Source of the DNA: Paenibacillus senegalensis JC66
Lineage (GTDB): Bacteria; Bacillota; Bacilli; Paenibacillales; NBRC-103111
NCBI RefSeq assembly: GCF_000285515.1
Contig: NZ_HE610957.1
Location: forward strand, 852,234-915,853
Length of the DNA stretch: 63,620 bases
Direction: 5' to 3'
Part shown: piece after piece, positions 62,299 through 63,620 of the stretch
Layout: the number at the start of each line of letters is the position of its first letter
How positions within the stretch are numbered: position 1 is the first letter of the stretch
Notes under the pieces: model-generated
What the model was told of the DNA's origin: nothing
The model's input: only the letters and a program-made list of their open reading frames with translations
Databases searched by the model: none
Position numbers and translations under genes: made by a program

Positions 62299-62415
62299 TT
62301 AAAAATAACCGTCAATCTCTTAAAAATATCAGTCAATCTTTAAAGTACCCGTCATTTTCTTAAACTATCTGTCAATCTGTTAAAAGCTCAGTCATTTTCT
62401 TAAAAAGAGCCGCAA
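62299..62415. repeat. Six tandem 20-bp direct repeats upstream of bcrC
   Basis: TTAA of each unit lies at 62299, 62320, 62340, 62360, 62380 and 62400; GTCA at 62311, 62332, 62351, 62371 and 62391. Unit consensus about TTAAAnnnnnCnGTCAnTnT. Period is 21 then 20 four times, about two helical turns, so repeats face the same side of DNA. No spacers of unique sequence, so not a CRISPR. The minus strand shows repeated TTGAC(x). Between bcrC and the collagen-like gene. Confidence 0.85.
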
Positions 62416-62595
62416 TTACCAAACTATACCGCTATGCCCGCGCTTACTGTGCAAAATCCTAATTTTTCTTTAGATATGTAAATCCAGCCGTGTCTCTATG
62501 CACGTATCTTCTATGTCTAATACCTATTTTAGAAAGAATAGATACATGTCTACTCTTTCATAGGATAAAAGTCCAACCAATTACTATATTCCAGC

Positions 62596-62604
62596 CATAC
62601 GATA
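62596..62604 (+). promoter_or_regulatory. Putative sigma-K -10 for the collagen-like gene
   Basis: CATACGATA matches CATANNNTA, with AAC about 18 nt upstream and the start codon 28 nt downstream. Fits late mother-cell expression of an exosporium gene (inference). Confidence 0.45.
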
Positions 62605-62631
62605 AGACCATACCAATTAGGAGGTGTTCTA

Positions 62632-63456
62632 ATGCTTAACTGTGATCGGCATAAAAAAACAGTCGTTTCCTGCGGCAAATCTTATAGTATGCCGCATAAG
62701 AAAGAAGGAGTGAAACTTTGTCCGTCAAAGTCGAAAAAGAAAGTCATTGTTGTATGTAAACCGAAAAAGAAAAAACACGCCCCATGCCCGCCTAAGAAAC
62801 ACAAAAAAATCGTATTAATTAAAAAGGTAAAGAAAATTAATAAAATTGTTAAACGCGTAGGCGTACCAGGACCACGCGGCCCCAGGGGAGAGCAAGGTAT
62901 ACCAGGGCCACAGGGCGTACCGGGTGCACAAGGTGTTCCAGGACCTCAAGGCGTACCAGGGCCTCAAGGACCACAGGGCATACCAGGACCTGCGGGCGGT
63001 CTGCAAGCAGCCGCATTCCTATGCAGCACAGCAGCGCAAACGATAGCCCCGGCTCCAGCCCCCGGTGCTCAAGGCGGAGCCGTAACGTTTAACGGCACTC
63101 CGGTTATCAATGGAACAGCTGTATCCTTTACAGCACCTTCTACTATTAACATCAATGAAAGCGGCCTATACAATATCAGCTGGGAAGTATTCCCTGTGGA
63201 AGGAAATACGGCCTTCGGACTCTTTTTCGACCCTGATGCAGCCGGGCCTGCGCCAGCCAGCTTAGTGCCTTGCAGCAACTATGGCGCGGGTTCGGGGAAC
63301 CAGCCTTACCAAGGCCAAGTCGTTGTCCAGTTGACGGCCGGTGGCGTTCTGACTCTGAACCGGATAGACAGCATGGGTACTGTAATCTTGCAAAATGCTA
63401 TAGGCGGGGGCGCGCCTACCGTTAGCGCCTCTATCGTAATAGAAAAAATAGCTTAG
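62632..63456 (+). CDS. Collagen-like repeat protein with Lys-rich N-terminus, likely exosporium/spore surface
   Basis: 274 aa. Residues 1-75 are extremely Lys-rich ([27 protein letters not shown], five or so Cys). Residues about 77-122 are Gly-X-Y repeats, mainly [19 protein letters not shown]. The last 145 residues are a beta domain ([32 protein letters not shown]) of the BclA/TNF-like kind. The order resembles BclA-type exosporium filaments, but the basic N-terminus replaces the normal BclA leader. GGAGG 7 nt before the ATG. Ends in AT-rich DNA. Confidence 0.88.
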   Translation: MLNCDRHKKTVVSCGKSYSMPHKKEGVKLCPSKSKKKVIVVCKPKKKKHAPCPPKKHKKIVLIKKVKKINKIVKRVGVPGPRGPRGEQGIPGPQGVPGAQGVPGPQGVPGPQGPQGIPGPAGGLQAAAFLCSTAAQTIAPAPAPGAQGGAVTFNGTPVINGTAVSFTAPSTININESGLYNISWEVFPVEGNTAFGLFFDPDAAGPAPASLVPCSNYGAGSGNQPYQGQVVVQLTAGGVLTLNRIDSMGTVILQNAIGGGAPTVSASIVIEKIA

Positions 63457-63479
63457 CAACTGGCTAATTTAGATCAAAG

Positions 63480-63620
63480 ATATTCATGATGTTTAAGTTA
63501 TAAAAGATGTCCAAGTTAGTAAAAAATAATAAAGATAGTAAAGATAGTAAAAAAATATTTAAGATATATAGCATAATATAGTTAATGCTAGATAATGCAG
63601 AAGTGTTTGGACTAATAAAC
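63480..63620. repeat. AT-rich stretch with short tandem repeats after the collagen-like gene
   Basis: AAAGATAGTA repeats three times in about 30 bp (63534-63560), with AAGTTAG/AAGATAT variants. No gene or clear terminator; runs to the window edge. Confidence 0.4.

Noticed and set aside
62299-62415. Possible CRISPR array
   Set aside because: Units are directly adjacent 20-bp direct repeats without unique spacers, and no cas genes are present.
62815-63006. Minus-strand frame opposite the Gly-X-Y repeats
   Set aside because: Arises from the collagen repeat read on the other strand.

Overview
This 63.6 kb stretch looks like ordinary chromosome of a spore-forming, low-to-mid GC Bacillota, most likely Paenibacillus or a close relative (Paenibacillaceae). 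Reasons: Bacillus-type housekeeping genes (ylbF/ylbG, yugN, ylaN, acsA-acuA-acuC, ccpA, ytxJ, speA, yktB, bcrC), Shine-Dalgarno sites of the GGAGG type with many TTG and GTG starts, a T-box before tyrS, a YjcZ-type sporulation peptide, a collagen-like exosporium-type protein and two sites matching the sigma-K -10 consensus. No phage, plasmid, CRISPR, tRNA or rRNA genes were seen. This is from sequence and memory only; no database was searched.

Layout. 1-9 kb: the 3' end of an IS1182-like transposase, a YjcZ peptide, galU, a LysR regulator, ylbG, an asparaginase, ylbF with a four-cysteine tail, and an overlapping pair encoding an XPB-type helicase and its partner. 9-19 kb: an M20 amidohydrolase, yugN-ftsW from one promoter, an Asp23 protein, an SDR without the usual Tyr/Lys pair, ylaN, an HPr-like protein without the phosphoryl histidine, an M29 aminopeptidase, a lipoprotein, rpsD with a long leader, and T-box-controlled tyrS. 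19.8-31 kb: a class A penicillin-binding protein, acsA divergent from acuA-acuC with a cre operator between them, mtnN, ccpA (whose product should bind that cre), ytxJ, a VanZ-like protein and a PfpI-like protein. 31-41 kb: an enzyme I / EIICBA PTS operon, a DUF3592-like membrane protein, a remarkable four-repeat Gln/Ser-rich protein, a CoA-binding protein, a C39 peptidase, aroA and aroK.

41-48 kb holds the most interesting operon: a LacI regulator, a LarA-like (nickel hydroxyacid racemase superfamily) protein, gluconokinase, an SDR of the mannonate/gluconate oxidoreductase type, and 6-phosphogluconate dehydrogenase. Mannonate and gluconate are C2 epimers, so the set could turn fructuronate into mannonate, epimerise it to gluconate, phosphorylate it and feed the pentose phosphate pathway. 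This is a hypothesis.

48-63.6 kb: small conserved proteins of unknown function (DUF1054, DUF3055, DUF1885, DUF1292, DUF3892, DUF2304), a secreted two-repeat protein, a decayed IS whose terminal repeat supplies the last codons of an MFS gene, speA, a GT2 glycosyltransferase with a DUF2304 partner, an acyl-CoA thioesterase, bcrC, six copies of a 20-bp direct repeat upstream of bcrC, and the collagen-like protein. Most gene ends carry clear stem-loop terminators, many of them shared by convergent genes.
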